Part shown: piece after piece, positions 8,295 to 17,763 of the stretch
Numbering within the stretch: position 1 is the first letter of the stretch
Layout of the letters: every line of letters starts with the position of its first letter
From: Pseudomonadota bacterium
GTDB lineage: Bacteria; Desulfobacterota; Desulfobulbia; Desulfobulbales; Desulfocapsaceae
NCBI GenBank assembly: GCA_018817385.1
Contig: JAHIUA010000077.1
Location: 1 to 64,000 of the forward strand
Reading direction: 5' to 3'
Length of the DNA stretch: 64,000 bases
Notes under the pieces: generated by a model
The model's database searches: none
The model's input: the letters and a program-made list of their open reading frames with translations, nothing else
Told to the model about the DNA's origin: nothing
Translations under genes and position numbers: made by a program

Positions 8295-9026
8295 ATGGAT
8301 CAACTGCAACTGCCGAAACATGTCAGCCGCATCGAAAACGATGAGTGCTTTTCCTTTTCCTGTCATCCGGGTGTGGACTGCTTCACCGACTGTTGCCGGC
8401 AGCTGGAACTGGCCTTGACGCCCTACGATATCCTGCGTTTGAAGCAGGAAACCGGTCTCCACTCCGCTACCTTTCTTGAGCGCTATGTCATCCAAGAGCA
8501 GGATGCAAACGAGGCCTTTCCCCGCTTTTACCTTACCATGGTCGATGACGGCCAGGCCTCTTGCGTCTTTGTCTCGGACAAAGGCTGTACCGTTTATGCG
8601 GGAAGGCCAGGGGCCTGCCGAACCTACCCCATGGGTAGAGCTGTCATACGCCAAGACGATCATTCTATCCACGATTTTTTTGTCCTCCAGAAAGAGAAGC
8701 ACTGTCACGGATTTCTGGAAAAAGATCCCCAGACAGCAAAAAAATACTGCCTGGAGCAGGGATTGGAGCGCTATAACGAACTCAACGACCGGGTAGCCGC
8801 ACTACTGCAACATGAGAGAATACGGGGGGGAAAACAGTTAACAGACAAAGAAACAGAACTCTTTGTCCTGGCACTCTATAATCTCGATAGCTTTCGCGAA
8901 CAACTCGAGGCCGGCGGACTCCCGAATCAGGAGCAATACCTTGCCCGAAGAGAAGCCTGCACGGATGACGAACAGCTGTTACTCTTTGCCGTAGATTGGT
9001 TAGGTAATATACTCTTTCAACACTGA
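8295..9026 (+). CDS. YkgJ-family cysteine-cluster protein
   Basis: A 243-residue protein of the YkgJ (zinc/iron-chelating) family. N-terminal cysteines CHPGVDCFTDCCRQL (about 19-33) and later CVFVSDKGCTVYAGRPGAC (about 91-109) match the family pattern of a cysteine cluster thought to bind a metal or Fe-S centre; the biochemical role is unknown. It starts 4 nt after the secDF stop, with GGAG overlapping the secDF end, so the two are likely co-transcribed. A longer in-frame reading inside secDF was rejected because the family alignment begins near this ATG. Confidence 0.83.
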   Translation: MDQLQLPKHVSRIENDECFSFSCHPGVDCFTDCCRQLELALTPYDILRLKQETGLHSATFLERYVIQEQDANEAFPRFYLTMVDDGQASCVFVSDKGCTVYAGRPGACRTYPMGRAVIRQDDHSIHDFFVLQKEKHCHGFLEKDPQTAKKYCLEQGLERYNELNDRVAALLQHERIRGGKQLTDKETELFVLALYNLDSFREQLEAGGLPNQEQYLARREACTDDEQLLLFAVDWLGNILFQH

Positions 9027-9118
9027 ACTGCCATCTCTGGACTCTCTGCCAACATGGTTGAGCTGTTCCCATACCAGGGGGGTACGACCTTCCTTTTCTC
9101 TCTAGCCAACAGATTTCA

Positions 9119-9769
9119 ATGAAACTCAAAGTCGTCATCTTTGACTGCGACGGGGTCATGTTTGACTCCAAATTCGCCAATCAAACATACTACAATCAGC
9201 TCCTCCACCATTTCAACTACCCTCCCATGGATGAAGACGAACTGGAATTTGTCCATATCCACAATGTGATGGAGTCGACCCCCTACATCTTTCGTCACTA
9301 CCCCGCACAAGACCTGGGAGAAGTTGACCGCTACCGGCAAGCAATAGGCTACGCCCCTTTTCTCAAGTACATGCGCATGGAGGAGGATCTCGTTGAATTT
9401 CTCGACATCTGCAGATCACGTTACCAACTCGCCATCTCCACCAATCGAACCGACACCATGACCTCGATCCTGGATATCTTCCACCTCCGCGACTACTTCA
9501 CCAAGGTGATGACGGCAGAGAATGCAAAGCGTCCCAAGCCAGCACCCGATGCCTTACTGGAGATCCTCGCCCACTGTAACTGCCATGCGCAAGAGGCCAT
9601 CTATATCGGCGACTCCATCATCGACCGCCAACATTCAGAGGCCTGTAATATGCGGCTCATTGCCTTTAAAAACGCTGACCTTCCCGCAGACTACCATGTC
9701 TCGAGCTTCATGGATATTCTGAGCCTGCCTCCCTTTCTCGAGTCTCACGCTGAGTCCCTGAACTCATGA
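9119..9769 (+). CDS. HAD-superfamily phosphatase
   Basis: A 216-residue HAD hydrolase. Motif I is VIFDCDGVMFDS with both nucleophile and acid Asp (about 6-17), motif II is the AISTNR region (about 104-109), the motif III lysine is in KRPKPAPDAL (about 138-147) and motif IV is IYIGDSIIDRQHS (about 162-174). The helical cap follows motif I, as in phosphoglycolate phosphatase-like members. The substrate cannot be told from sequence. It follows the YkgJ gene after 92 nt, with a poor ribosome binding site. Its stop overlaps the convergent cNMP-binding gene by 6 bp. Confidence 0.85.
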   Translation: MKLKVVIFDCDGVMFDSKFANQTYYNQLLHHFNYPPMDEDELEFVHIHNVMESTPYIFRHYPAQDLGEVDRYRQAIGYAPFLKYMRMEEDLVEFLDICRSRYQLAISTNRTDTMTSILDIFHLRDYFTKVMTAENAKRPKPAPDALLEILAHCNCHAQEAIYIGDSIIDRQHSEACNMRLIAFKNADLPADYHVSSFMDILSLPPFLESHAESLNS

Positions 9770-10822
9770 CCTCTCTCCTGTTTCGTCAACCCGCTTAATT
9801 CCTTCCATGAGGAGCATCATAAAATCCCCGATCTCGGCAGAGCGCATCTCATCAGGTGAGAGTCCCGTGCTAAAGGCATAGCGTCCTTCCTTTTCTCCCA
9901 ACATGGCAAAGATGGCCTCCTGGTTGTTCTTTTCCCCATAATGGGCATTAATGACACAGCCTTCCCGGAAAGAAACCTTGGCCATTCCCTGGGGAAAATC
10001 AAGACTAAGAACACCTGTCTTTTTATTCATGTGAAAAATCTGAAAAAGTTCCGCGGGAGGCATTTCAGGAATCCAGCCACTCATACAGGCATCAAAGGTA
10101 TTAAAACGGGTCACGTTGGCTCGGCTCAACCGCTGGGCCAGGACCTTGGCCATGTACAACTGCAGTCCAGGAATTCGGTCAAGAAGCTTGCTGACATCAT
10201 CCCCGGAAATGGAAAGGACCTCAGCGTCTGTTATCGCCTTGACATCCGCCCCAGCGACATCACTGACAAGGTAGCTCATTTCACCACAAATTTCTCCAGG
10301 ACTGAGGGTGGCTATCACCAGCGAACCATCACTGACCACCATATTTCCGGAAAGAATGAGATACAGATAGCAAGAGCGCTGCCCCTTGCGAATAAGAGTA
10401 GCCCCGGAGTGTACCCGTTCTCGACGTAAGCGCTTAAGCACTCGCACAAGATCCGCTTCAGGTATCGCCTTGATCATAGGAAAATCGCGGATGCGGGCCA
10501 GCAACGACTCGGCTTCCGAGTCGAGTTCAGGCTGTGAAGGGATCAGACCAGCATCGTGGGCAGCTTGCTCAGATATGAGCTCGAACTTGATAAGACCTGT
10601 GCAGCCACTGCAACTAAAGACTCTTCCTTTTCCGACAGGTTCTGCGTCAGTATCAAGGAGACGAAAAAGGAGGCCTGTCATCTCTCTGACGAGAATCAGG
10701 CAGGTTGCCTTATTCTCGGGACAGGAGAGGCTTTTTTCGGAAAGGGACAGCAACTCCCCCCGTTCATAGAGGGGACAGTTATTGTCGGTAATTATCTTAA
10801 AATAGAGTTTGAACGTTTTCAT
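9764..10822 (-). CDS. Cyclic-nucleotide-binding domain protein with C-terminal DUF4388
   Basis: A 352-residue protein. A CAP-like cNMP-binding domain covers about 115-230 (IRKGQRSCYLYLILSGNMVV, then PGEICGEMSYLV). A C-terminal DUF4388/PATAN-like domain (about 250-345) contains PPAELFQIFHMNKKTGVL and CVINAHYGEKNNQEAIFAML. No DNA-binding helix-turn-helix is seen, so this is not a CRP-type regulator. DUF4388 is frequent in delta-proteobacterial signalling proteins, so I infer a signalling adaptor. The first 100 residues hold several cysteines and no domain I recognise. It converges on the HAD gene with a 6-bp overlap. Confidence 0.8.
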   Translation of the reverse strand: MKTFKLYFKIITDNNCPLYERGELLSLSEKSLSCPENKATCLILVREMTGLLFRLLDTDAEPVGKGRVFSCSGCTGLIKFELISEQAAHDAGLIPSQPELDSEAESLLARIRDFPMIKAIPEADLVRVLKRLRRERVHSGATLIRKGQRSCYLYLILSGNMVVSDGSLVIATLSPGEICGEMSYLVSDVAGADVKAITDAEVLSISGDDVSKLLDRIPGLQLYMAKVLAQRLSRANVTRFNTFDACMSGWIPEMPPAELFQIFHMNKKTGVLSLDFPQGMAKVSFREGCVINAHYGEKNNQEAIFAMLGEKEGRYAFSTGLSPDEMRSAEIGDFMMLLMEGIKRVDETGERS

Positions 10823-11106
10823 TGTTTATACTTTTACCATACTCTTTCTTTTGAGAAGGGAAAAATAAATTTTTTCCATCAATACACCATTTTTTTTGTA
10901 TTTTGCCTAAGGTACTTGGTATAGTCATTATTATTTGTCAACTCAGTTACAAAGAGTATTCCCTTCCTGACGTTGCCAATTGTGCTCACCTTTATCGACT
11001 CACTTCATTGACTGATACGGAGTAAGCAGGGTCTTATCAATTCAATCAACCTGAGAAAGCCTGCATTTGCCAGTTCGCCTTCTCCTTACACGACCAAATA
11101 ACCAGC
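10823..11106. other. Divergent intergenic region
   Basis: This AT-rich region lies between the cNMP-binding gene (minus) and the E2-like/TPR gene (plus). No clear consensus promoter, repeat or small gene could be supported. Confidence 0.4.
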
Positions 11107-13575
11107 ATGAGTCAAACTAGCAAGCAACTCGAAAACGTTTTTAAGGAAATAACATCTCACTTCAGCAACGTCTCACAAATTATTGTTACACCTGAAGAAG
11201 GAAACCCTCCTGAACAATACAAAGTCACCTACCATCTGCCAGGGGTCTGTAAGAATGATGAGGGGCAAGTCTATCCCTGTGACCAGCACGTAATTTCCAT
11301 AGCCCTTCCCTTTGGTTTCCCTCATTTCCCCCCTAATTGTCGTCCGGAAACCCCCATATTTCATCCTGATTTTGATTCTTCAGCGATATGTATCGGCGAT
11401 GCCTGGCAAGCTGACCAGTCCATTGTCAAGCTCATCCTTCATATCGGTCATATGATATCCGGAGAGATCTATTCACTCAACAATGCATTCAACGAAGAAG
11501 CCGCCGAATGGTACCAGGAGCACAGGGACCAGCTCCCCTTTGGTCAGCCTGCCTTTTCCGCTTCCCCAGCAAAACCTGCGGCCAAAGAAGCAGAAATTGA
11601 AATGGCTGAAATTGATATCCTCAGCGATGACGATTTCAGCCACTCCTTTTCCCTGGAAAAGGAAGAAGAATCCACTGGCAAAGAGAGCCCATCATCTCTT
11701 TCAGCAACCATTGACATAGACCGCCTGCGCATAGTAGCCAAACAAAAACGCTTCCATACCCTCTCCCAGGAACTGCAAGCCATCGACAGCCATTTCAATG
11801 GCCGGGAACAACTGGAAATCCAGACCCGGGAGGCCATGAACAAGGCCACGGCGCTCTACCGCGAGGCAGATGACCTGGAGCATCGAGGAGAACACAAAAA
11901 GGCCTTAGCCAAGTATCAGGCCGCTGGGGCAGTGGTCTCCGACTATCCCCTCCTTGAAGAAGCAAAAAAGAGGATTCAACAATCCCTTGATCTCTTAGGT
12001 GACTGGGTAACAGGAGAAAAAAACGAGATAGAAGCAGAAGGAAATGATGTAAGCGAGGACGATGCAGAATCTTCTCTCGAAGAAACCTCCTCCGCTCCTT
12101 CTTCAGCCAAGGGAGAAAGGACCTTTTATGAAGAAGAAAAAACCAGGGGGAGCCGCTGGCCACTCTACACCATAGGAGGTGGAAGTGTTGCCCTTCTAGT
12201 GACCCTTGTTCTCTCCTACTTTTCTCTCAGTTCCGGTTTAAAAGAGGCCCAAAAGAAGGTGAGTGAGTGCCGCACCATGTTGGAAGCCAACAATTTCAGT
12301 GGTGCAGAACAAAAATGCGTCGAAGCTCGCGACCTCATCTCCAGTGTCCAACTCATCAAACAGAATGAAAAGGAAATTCTGGCCGAGGAAATCCAAACCC
12401 TGCTGACATCAGAAAAACTTCGGCAGGGACTGGCAGGCAAGACATTGCTGGATGGAAAATTTGTCTCTGAATCAACAAAGGCATTAATTCTGACCTTTAA
12501 AGAGGCGAAAAACAACGGAGATACCCTCTTGCAACAGAAAATCTGGCAGGAAGCAATTCCCCATTATGAAAAGGCCCTGGAGGCAGCAAGCAAGACCACA
12601 GCCGTCGATCAGAAGCTGGTTGTTGAAATACGCAGGCAACTGTCACGTGCCCGTTTCAATTCCTTGATGCTGGCCGGAGAGAAATCTTTGTCCACCTCTG
12701 ATTGGCAAGGAGCCTCAAAACACTTCGCGCAGGCGCTGGAACTGGCCAAAACAGATCCGAACGTCCCCGTGGAAAACATTGCCCAGCTGGAAATTCTCTC
12801 AAATCAGACAAAATTCAACACCCTGCGCGATCAAGGAAAAGTCTTTTTCGACAACAATGAGTGGCTGGCGGCCCTGGAGACCTACGAGCAGGCCCAGAAA
12901 CTGGCTGCGCAACTGGAGCTCCCTGAAGCGGAGGCCATATCTGCCCTACATGAAAGTATTGCCCGAACTAAAATTTATATGACGGTGGAAAAAGGGCAAG
13001 AGGCCTTTGCTGCCACGCGTTGGGATGATGCCATCAGACAGTATGAACATGCCATTATTCTCCTCGAAGAAAACAGCAAACTCCTCACCCAGATAGACAC
13101 CAAGGACAGTCGAGATAAACTCTCCCGCATCATGCTCCACGCCTCTATCATCCGCGACAAACAGGATGTGGCAAAGCACCTTAAAGCGGAAAAGTACGGC
13201 CCCGCACTGGCAAAACTCCAAAACATTCAAAAATCCATTACTGCCAGCCCATTTGCGAAACAGCCTGAATTTCAAATCATTCTTCAAGAAATCTCCACTC
13301 AGATAGAGACGGCCCAAACGCAACTGCTCATTACAGACAAAAGCACATACCTCATCGACAACTTTAAAAAACTGTTTTTAAAACACTATCCTGCCGCCGC
13401 TCGCTCCACACTCAGCTCACCAAAAGTCGAGTATTTGAAAAATAGAGAAGGCAAATTGCTTTTCAGAATGCAGTGTACCGAGGAGAGTGGGGGCAGACCC
13501 ATACGATTGCAGATGAATTACCTCTTCACCCCAGCAACCGGTCAGTGGGAATTCTCCAATGATGAGGATCAATAA
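11107..13575 (+). CDS. Membrane protein: ubiquitin-E2-like domain, one TM helix, TPR-like repeats
   Basis: An 822-residue protein. Residues 1-145 resemble the ubiquitin-conjugating (UBC) fold. LPFGFPHFPP matches the E2 YPxxPP strand, FHPDF (85-89) stands where E2s have HPN, and Cys95 in AICIGDAW aligns with the E2 active-site cysteine. The helix IVKLILHIGHMI and AFNEEAAEWYQEH follow as in E2s. A charged linker and helical repeats reach residue 350. One membrane helix spans about 351-374. The remaining about 450 residues are TPR-like helical repeats with a small C-terminal domain. The topology predicts a cytoplasmic E2-like domain and a periplasmic TPR part. No E1, JAB or ubiquitin-like gene is adjacent. 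Function is unknown, and E2 activity is inference. Confidence 0.75.
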   Translation: MSQTSKQLENVFKEITSHFSNVSQIIVTPEEGNPPEQYKVTYHLPGVCKNDEGQVYPCDQHVISIALPFGFPHFPPNCRPETPIFHPDFDSSAICIGDAWQADQSIVKLILHIGHMISGEIYSLNNAFNEEAAEWYQEHRDQLPFGQPAFSASPAKPAAKEAEIEMAEIDILSDDDFSHSFSLEKEEESTGKESPSSLSATIDIDRLRIVAKQKRFHTLSQELQAIDSHFNGREQLEIQTREAMNKATALYREADDLEHRGEHKKALAKYQAAGAVVSDYPLLEEAKKRIQQSLDLLGDWVTGEKNEIEAEGNDVSEDDAESSLEETSSAPSSAKGERTFYEEEKTRGSRWPLYTIGGGSVALLVTLVLSYFSLSSGLKEAQKKVSECRTMLEANNFSGAEQKCVEARDLISSVQLIKQNEKEILAEEIQTLLTSEKLRQGLAGKTLLDGKFVSESTKALILTFKEAKNNGDTLLQQKIWQEAIPHYEKALEAASKTTAVDQKLVVEIRRQLSRARFNSLMLAGEKSLSTSDWQGASKHFAQALELAKTDPNVPVENIAQLEILSNQTKFNTLRDQGKVFFDNNEWLAALETYEQAQKLAAQLELPEAEAISALHESIARTKIYMTVEKGQEAFAATRWDDAIRQYEHAIILLEENSKLLTQIDTKDSRDKLSRIMLHASIIRDKQDVAKHLKAEKYGPALAKLQNIQKSITASPFAKQPEFQIILQEISTQIETAQTQLLITDKSTYLIDNFKKLFLKHYPAAARSTLSSPKVEYLKNREGKLLFRMQCTEESGGRPIRLQMNYLFTPATGQWEFSNDEDQ

Positions 13576-13616
13576 CCAATCCGGCTGCTATCTCTTTGAT
13601 CCGGGGGGACCTGGAA

Positions 13617-13865
13617 TTAATGATGGTGGTGATGGTGATGATCTGCTCTCTCCTTCCCTGCACCACCCGCTGCCATCAGCGCCTTTTCCAAACACTCTCC
13701 AACTGTCTCCATGGCAAGCAAAGCCGCAGCAAGATGTGAACTGATATCCTCTGTCGCTTTGCTCTGGGCAGCCAGTGTAGTCCATTTTCGACACTCTGCA
13801 GCATGACCGTGATTATGCTCAATCCAGTGTGGCAGCAATACCTGTAGTTTTTCTATCTCATTCAT
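13617..13865 (-). CDS. Small His-tailed protein paired with CooT (probable nickel handling)
   Basis: An 82-residue, mostly helical protein starting MNEIEKLQVLLPHWIEHN and ending in seven consecutive histidines. The start is fixed by GGAGGAG ahead of the ATG at 13865. Proteins with the LLPHWIEHN..HA..F/CRKW pattern are commonly found beside CooT in nickel-using anaerobes, so I infer metal binding or delivery. The natural poly-His tail is a plausible Ni(II) site. It lies 74 nt downstream of cooT on the same strand. The biochemical role is not established. Confidence 0.72.
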   Translation of the reverse strand: MNEIEKLQVLLPHWIEHNHGHAAECRKWTTLAAQSKATEDISSHLAAALLAMETVGECLEKALMAAGGAGKERADHHHHHHH

Positions 13866-13939
13866 CTCTTCTCCTCCAACTCTTTTTCTTGTCCAATGTC
13901 CTTTTCTTTTCGCCAAAGCAGAAAGCAAGGGCTGATTTG

Positions 13940-14146
13940 TTAAGACGCCGCCGCGAGTGGTACCCCGACAAAAACCTTTCCCCCGAGAAAATCGATGGAT
14001 TGGACCTGAACTCCGGGCACAAATTTCGGCTCTTCAAAAAAGGTACTGACCTCAACTCCCCCCCTCTTGACTTCCAACCTGGTGACGCTCTCCATCACCA
14101 GTTCTTCCTTATCATTTTCAATTACAAAAACACTCATCTGACACAT
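13940..14146 (-). CDS. cooT: CooT-family nickel-binding protein
   Basis: A 68-residue homologue of CooT, a homodimeric Ni(II)-binding protein tied to nickel insertion in carbon monoxide dehydrogenase. The start at 14146 gives MCQMSVFV, which keeps the family Cys2 ligand directly after the initiator Met and has GAGGG upstream. A longer MRDN extension would bury this cysteine. The core MESVTRLEVKRGGVEVSTFF fits the family. The ATG lies 9 nt after the kdsD stop (14155), so kdsD, cooT and the His-tailed gene are probably co-transcribed. No cooS lies in the window. Confidence 0.85.
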   Translation of the reverse strand: MCQMSVFVIENDKEELVMESVTRLEVKRGGVEVSTFFEEPKFVPGVQVQSIDFLGGKVFVGVPLAAAS

Positions 14147-14154
14147 ATTATCCC

Positions 14155-15126
14155 TCACACTAAAAAGCGGAATTCACCTTTTCCCAGTAAGTCGTGGAGA
14201 TGAAGAATCCCGATCAGACCTGAGCCCTCTCCGACAATGGGTAAAATCGTTATCTCATGCTGCTGCATAATACTCAGGGCATCAACTGCCTGTACCCCAC
14301 CCCGTATGGTAAACGGATCAACAGTCATCATCTCATCGACCTTTGCAGTCGAGAGATCTCGGCCTTCCACCATGGCCCTTCTGACATCACCATCAGTGAC
14401 GATTCCCCTGACCCTGGACTCCTCATCAACTATCAAAACGGCACCCAGGTTGGCCCTGTTCAGGACGATCACTGCCGCGATCGCCGGCGTTCCCAGCTTG
14501 ACAGACGGGATGGCCTCTCCCTGCAACATGACCTCACTGACATTTACCTTTAACCTCTCACCTAGACTGCCTCCCGGATGATTCTCACGAAAGTCGGCAG
14601 CCCTGAACTGCTTGCGTCTCAACAGTACCACAGCCAGGGCATCGCCCATGGCAAGGGTTGCAGTGGTACTGGCCGTGGGGGCGAGGCCAAGGGGACAGGC
14701 CTCCATTGGAACGCGAATATCGAGGACAACATCACTGGACCTGGCAAGAGTAGACTCTCGACCGCCAGTCATGGCAATAATAGGGTTTCCCCTTTTTTTG
14801 AGGCTGATTAAGAGTCCGTTGAGTTCTGCTGTTTCTCCGGAATAGGAAATAGCGATGACCACATCGGATGGAGCCACCATTCCCAAATCACCATGCATGG
14901 CCTCCACTGGATGGAGAAAAAAAGAGGGGGTCCCGGTGGAATTTAAGGTAGCGGAAATTTTTTGTCCAACAAGACCGGATTTTCCGATTCCACTTATGAC
15001 CAGCCTGGTAGGACAGCTGAGAATCATCTCCACAGCCTGGTTGAATTCCTCTCCAATACGTTCTCGAACCGCGGCCAGCCCTTGTTCTTCAATTAATAAA
15101 ACTTCTTGGGCTTCTTCTATGGACAT
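14155..15126 (-). CDS. kdsD: D-arabinose-5-phosphate isomerase (KdsD/KpsF)
   Basis: A 323-residue enzyme that converts D-ribulose 5-phosphate to D-arabinose 5-phosphate for Kdo and LPS synthesis. The N-terminal SIS domain includes VISGIGKSGLVGQKISATLNS (about 42-62) and HPVEAMHGDLGMV (about 72-84). Two C-terminal CBS domains (about 200-320) include VRGIVTDGDVRRAM. AAGGAG 8 nt before the ATG at 15126 sets the start; a TTG two codons earlier is less likely. The length is close to the E. coli enzyme. Confidence 0.93.
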   Translation of the reverse strand: MSIEEAQEVLLIEEQGLAAVRERIGEEFNQAVEMILSCPTRLVISGIGKSGLVGQKISATLNSTGTPSFFLHPVEAMHGDLGMVAPSDVVIAISYSGETAELNGLLISLKKRGNPIIAMTGGRESTLARSSDVVLDIRVPMEACPLGLAPTASTTATLAMGDALAVVLLRRKQFRAADFRENHPGGSLGERLKVNVSEVMLQGEAIPSVKLGTPAIAAVIVLNRANLGAVLIVDEESRVRGIVTDGDVRRAMVEGRDLSTAKVDEMMTVDPFTIRGGVQAVDALSIMQQHEITILPIVGEGSGLIGILHLHDLLGKGEFRFLV

Positions 15127-15289
15127 TACCAATACTCCTTACAGATAGGTGCAGTAGCCCTCACCTGATTTACATCAATGCATCGAGGAAATTATCTCTT
15201 GCTATCCTCCTCGAACCCTTAGATGCTCCACTGCCCTGCTCCGATAGGATTGCTCAATGCAGCGAATAGGGCAAGGGTACGGGGAGCTC

Positions 15290-16291
15290 TTATACCATTT
15301 TGACAACCACTCGGCCTCTTATCATTCCGGCCAGAATTTTTCCGAAATTTTCACCAAGTTCGTCTAAAGTAATCACTGTTACAAGATCGGCAAGCTGATC
15401 CAGAGCCCATTCCCCCGCCATCTTTTGCCAGAGCGCAGTCCTTCTCGAAACCGGACATCGCGCTGAGTCTATACCAGCAAGGGTTACCCCGCGCAAAATA
15501 AAAGGATATACAGAGAGATGAAGATCAGCCGATGCAGCATTCCCGCAGCAGGTCACCGTAGAACCATAGCTGCATTGCCTTATCGCAGTCTCAAGATATC
15601 CCCCCCCAACGGTATCCACTGCCCCAGCCCATTTTTCCTGGAGCAGGGGCTTACCTGACGCCTCCAGAAATGCCTCTCGGGTCAAGACCTCGACAGCGCC
15701 AAGATCGACGAGGAAGTGCCCTTCATCTTTGCCGCTCACCGCAACCACCTCAAAGCCAAGTTTGGCAAGGAGAGCAACGGAAAACGACCCCACTCCACCA
15801 GAAGCGCCAGTCACCACAATTCTCCCCCGTTGGGGTGTGGCCCCATTTTCAAGAAGTTTAGCCACACACTGAGCGGCAGTAAATCCAGCCGTCCCCCAGC
15901 TCATACTCTCCTCAAAATTCATCCCTGCCGGCAAAGAAAGCAGCCACTCTTCAGGGGCAGTGAGGTATTCAGCAAATCCACCATCATGGTTCATTCCCAG
16001 ATCAAACCCTGAAACAATTACCCTCTCACCTGGACGCCATGCCCCCCCTGCTGATTTTTCAACAACCCCGACCGCATCAATACCAGGCACATGCGGATAG
16101 CGCCTGGTCACTCCCCGATTGCCAGCGGCAGACAAGGCATCTTTATAATTTAACGATGAATAACACACTTTGATCAGTACTTCATCATCGGCCAGCTGAG
16201 CAAAATTGAGTGTTTCCACCTGGCCGACAAAGCTGCCTTTTCCCCTCTCTCTCACGACCAATGCCCTGTATGTTGAACGCTTTTCTGCCAT
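15290..16291 (-). CDS. YhdH/AcuI-type NADPH-dependent quinone/acryloyl-CoA reductase
   Basis: A 333-residue zinc-independent MDR-family oxidoreductase of the YhdH/YhfP group, some members of which reduce acryloyl-CoA to propionyl-CoA. Marks are SSLNYKDALSAAG (about 43-55), HVPGIDAVGVVE (about 65-76), the Rossmann motif VVTGASGGVGSFSVALLAKLGF (about 148-169, cited in parts) and GSTVTCCGNAASADL. The start is ambiguous. MAEKRS at 16291 follows a G-rich run, while an upstream in-frame ATG at 16315 is possible. It is divergent from metK. Confidence 0.82.
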   Translation of the reverse strand: MAEKRSTYRALVVRERGKGSFVGQVETLNFAQLADDEVLIKVCYSSLNYKDALSAAGNRGVTRRYPHVPGIDAVGVVEKSAGGAWRPGERVIVSGFDLGMNHDGGFAEYLTAPEEWLLSLPAGMNFEESMSWGTAGFTAAQCVAKLLENGATPQRGRIVVTGASGGVGSFSVALLAKLGFEVVAVSGKDEGHFLVDLGAVEVLTREAFLEASGKPLLQEKWAGAVDTVGGGYLETAIRQCSYGSTVTCCGNAASADLHLSVYPFILRGVTLAGIDSARCPVSRRTALWQKMAGEWALDQLADLVTVITLDELGENFGKILAGMIRGRVVVKMV

Positions 16292-16369
16292 ATCCCCCTT
16301 CCCCCCGACAAACATATGCGCAAAGAATCTGGATCAGGCTTAAAAAATGCGCCTTACCGCCATTTTTCC

Positions 16370-16398
16370 TTGACAATTCATGCCATACAGCGTCATAG
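16370..16398 (+). promoter_or_regulatory. Probable sigma-70 promoter of metK
   Basis: A perfect TTGACA at 16370-16375 is followed after 17 nt by TCATAG (16393-16398), a weak -10. The leader to metK would be about 100 nt. I saw no recognisable SAM riboswitch in it. Confidence 0.45.
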
Positions 16399-16507
16399 TT
16401 TAAGATTGTTTTTTCAAAAATCCTCACTATACTTCTCGATCCTATCATATTTTCAACATATTTTCGCAGCAGCGCAAATGAGAATATAATTACAACGGAG
16501 ACTTTCC

Positions 16508-17671
16508 ATGTCAAATCACTTTTTCACCTCTGAATCTGTCTCAGAGGGGCACCCTGACAAAGTAGCAGATCAGATTTCAGATGCCATCCTTGATGCTATC
16601 CTGAGACAGGATCCAGGCGGTCGCGTGGCCTGCGAGACCATGGTGACCACCGGTATGGCCATTATCGCTGGCGAAATAACCACCAGTGCCTGGGTTGACA
16701 TGCCTGATGTGGTGCGGCAAACCATACGTTCCATTGGCTATAATTCTTCCGACATGGGCTTTGACTGGCAATCATGTGCCGTTCTTACTTCCATCGACAA
16801 ACAATCCACTGATATTGCCATGGGCGTTGATGAAGGAAGCGGAATGGACCTTGATCAGGGGGCCGGAGATCAGGGATTGATGTTCGGGTATGCCTGCGAT
16901 GAGACACGGGTCCTCATGCCGATGCCCATTACCTATGCGCATCGGCTCACCAAGTGCCAGGCCGATGTCCGCAAATCAGGAAAGCTCTCATGGCTCCGTC
17001 CTGACGCCAAGAGTCAGGTCACCATTGAATATGAAGGAAAGACCCCCAAACGGATTGAGGCGGTTGTCCTCTCTACCCAACACGATGAATCTGTTTCCCA
17101 TGCCGATCTCCAAGAGGCTGTTATGGAGTTGATCGTCAAACCCACCCTTCCTGCCAACATGATCGATAAAAACACAAAGTTTTTTATCAACCCCACCGGT
17201 CGCTTCGTCATCGGCGGTCCTGTTGGTGACTGCGGGGTCACCGGGAGAAAAATTATCGTCGATACCTATGGTGGCAGAGGCTCCCATGGCGGCGGTGCCT
17301 TTTCCGGTAAGGATCCCTCCAAGGTAGACCGTTCATCGGCCTATATGGGTCGCTATGTCGCCAAAAACATTGTTGCCGCAGGAATCGCATCCGAACTGGA
17401 AGTCCAGGTAGCCTACGCCATCGGTATCTCCCAGCCTGTGTCCATCAATGTGGAAAGCTTTGGTACCGGTAAGATTGATAATGATGCCATTAAGGCCTTG
17501 ATCAGTAGAAACTTCGATCTCCGCCCCAAGGCCATTGTCCAACACCTGAACCTCCTGCGCCCGATTTACCAGGCAACCGCCGCCTACGGCCATTTCGGAC
17601 GCGAGCTGGATAATTTCACCTGGGAGAGAACAGACAAGGTCGAAGCCCTCAAAAGTGACGCCGGGCTGTAA
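16508..17671 (+). CDS. metK: S-adenosylmethionine synthetase
   Basis: A 387-residue MetK that makes SAM from methionine and ATP. It begins [20 protein letters not shown] with the conserved GHPDK. The [24 protein letters not shown] region (about 107-130, catalytic loop) and the P-loop-like [16 protein letters not shown] (about 260-275) are intact. Length matches the family. GGAGA lies 6 nt before the ATG. It is followed by ahcY after 92 nt, giving a methyl-cycle pair. A weak terminator separates them. Confidence 0.97.
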   Translation: MSNHFFTSESVSEGHPDKVADQISDAILDAILRQDPGGRVACETMVTTGMAIIAGEITTSAWVDMPDVVRQTIRSIGYNSSDMGFDWQSCAVLTSIDKQSTDIAMGVDEGSGMDLDQGAGDQGLMFGYACDETRVLMPMPITYAHRLTKCQADVRKSGKLSWLRPDAKSQVTIEYEGKTPKRIEAVVLSTQHDESVSHADLQEAVMELIVKPTLPANMIDKNTKFFINPTGRFVIGGPVGDCGVTGRKIIVDTYGGRGSHGGGAFSGKDPSKVDRSSAYMGRYVAKNIVAAGIASELEVQVAYAIGISQPVSINVESFGTGKIDNDAIKALISRNFDLRPKAIVQHLNLLRPIYQATAAYGHFGRELDNFTWERTDKVEALKSDAGL

Positions 17672-17695
17672 TATTTTTTCTCCCCCTTGAACAGA

Positions 17696-17737
17696 ACCCA
17701 TCGCCCGCTTATCATGGCAGATGGGTCTTTCATTTTT
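17696..17737 (+). terminator. Weak hairpin between metK and ahcY
   Basis: ACCCATC (17696-17702) pairs with GATGGGT (17720-17726) across a 17-nt loop, followed by the T-rich CTTTCATTTTT. It may attenuate transcription between metK and ahcY rather than fully stop it. Confidence 0.4.
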
Positions 17738-17763
17738 CATCAGAGAGTAATGAGGATACGATA

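Noticed and set aside
16316-16507. SAM or SAH riboswitch upstream of metK
   Set aside because: No recognisable conserved core or pairing pattern was found; only a promoter-like TTGACA is visible.
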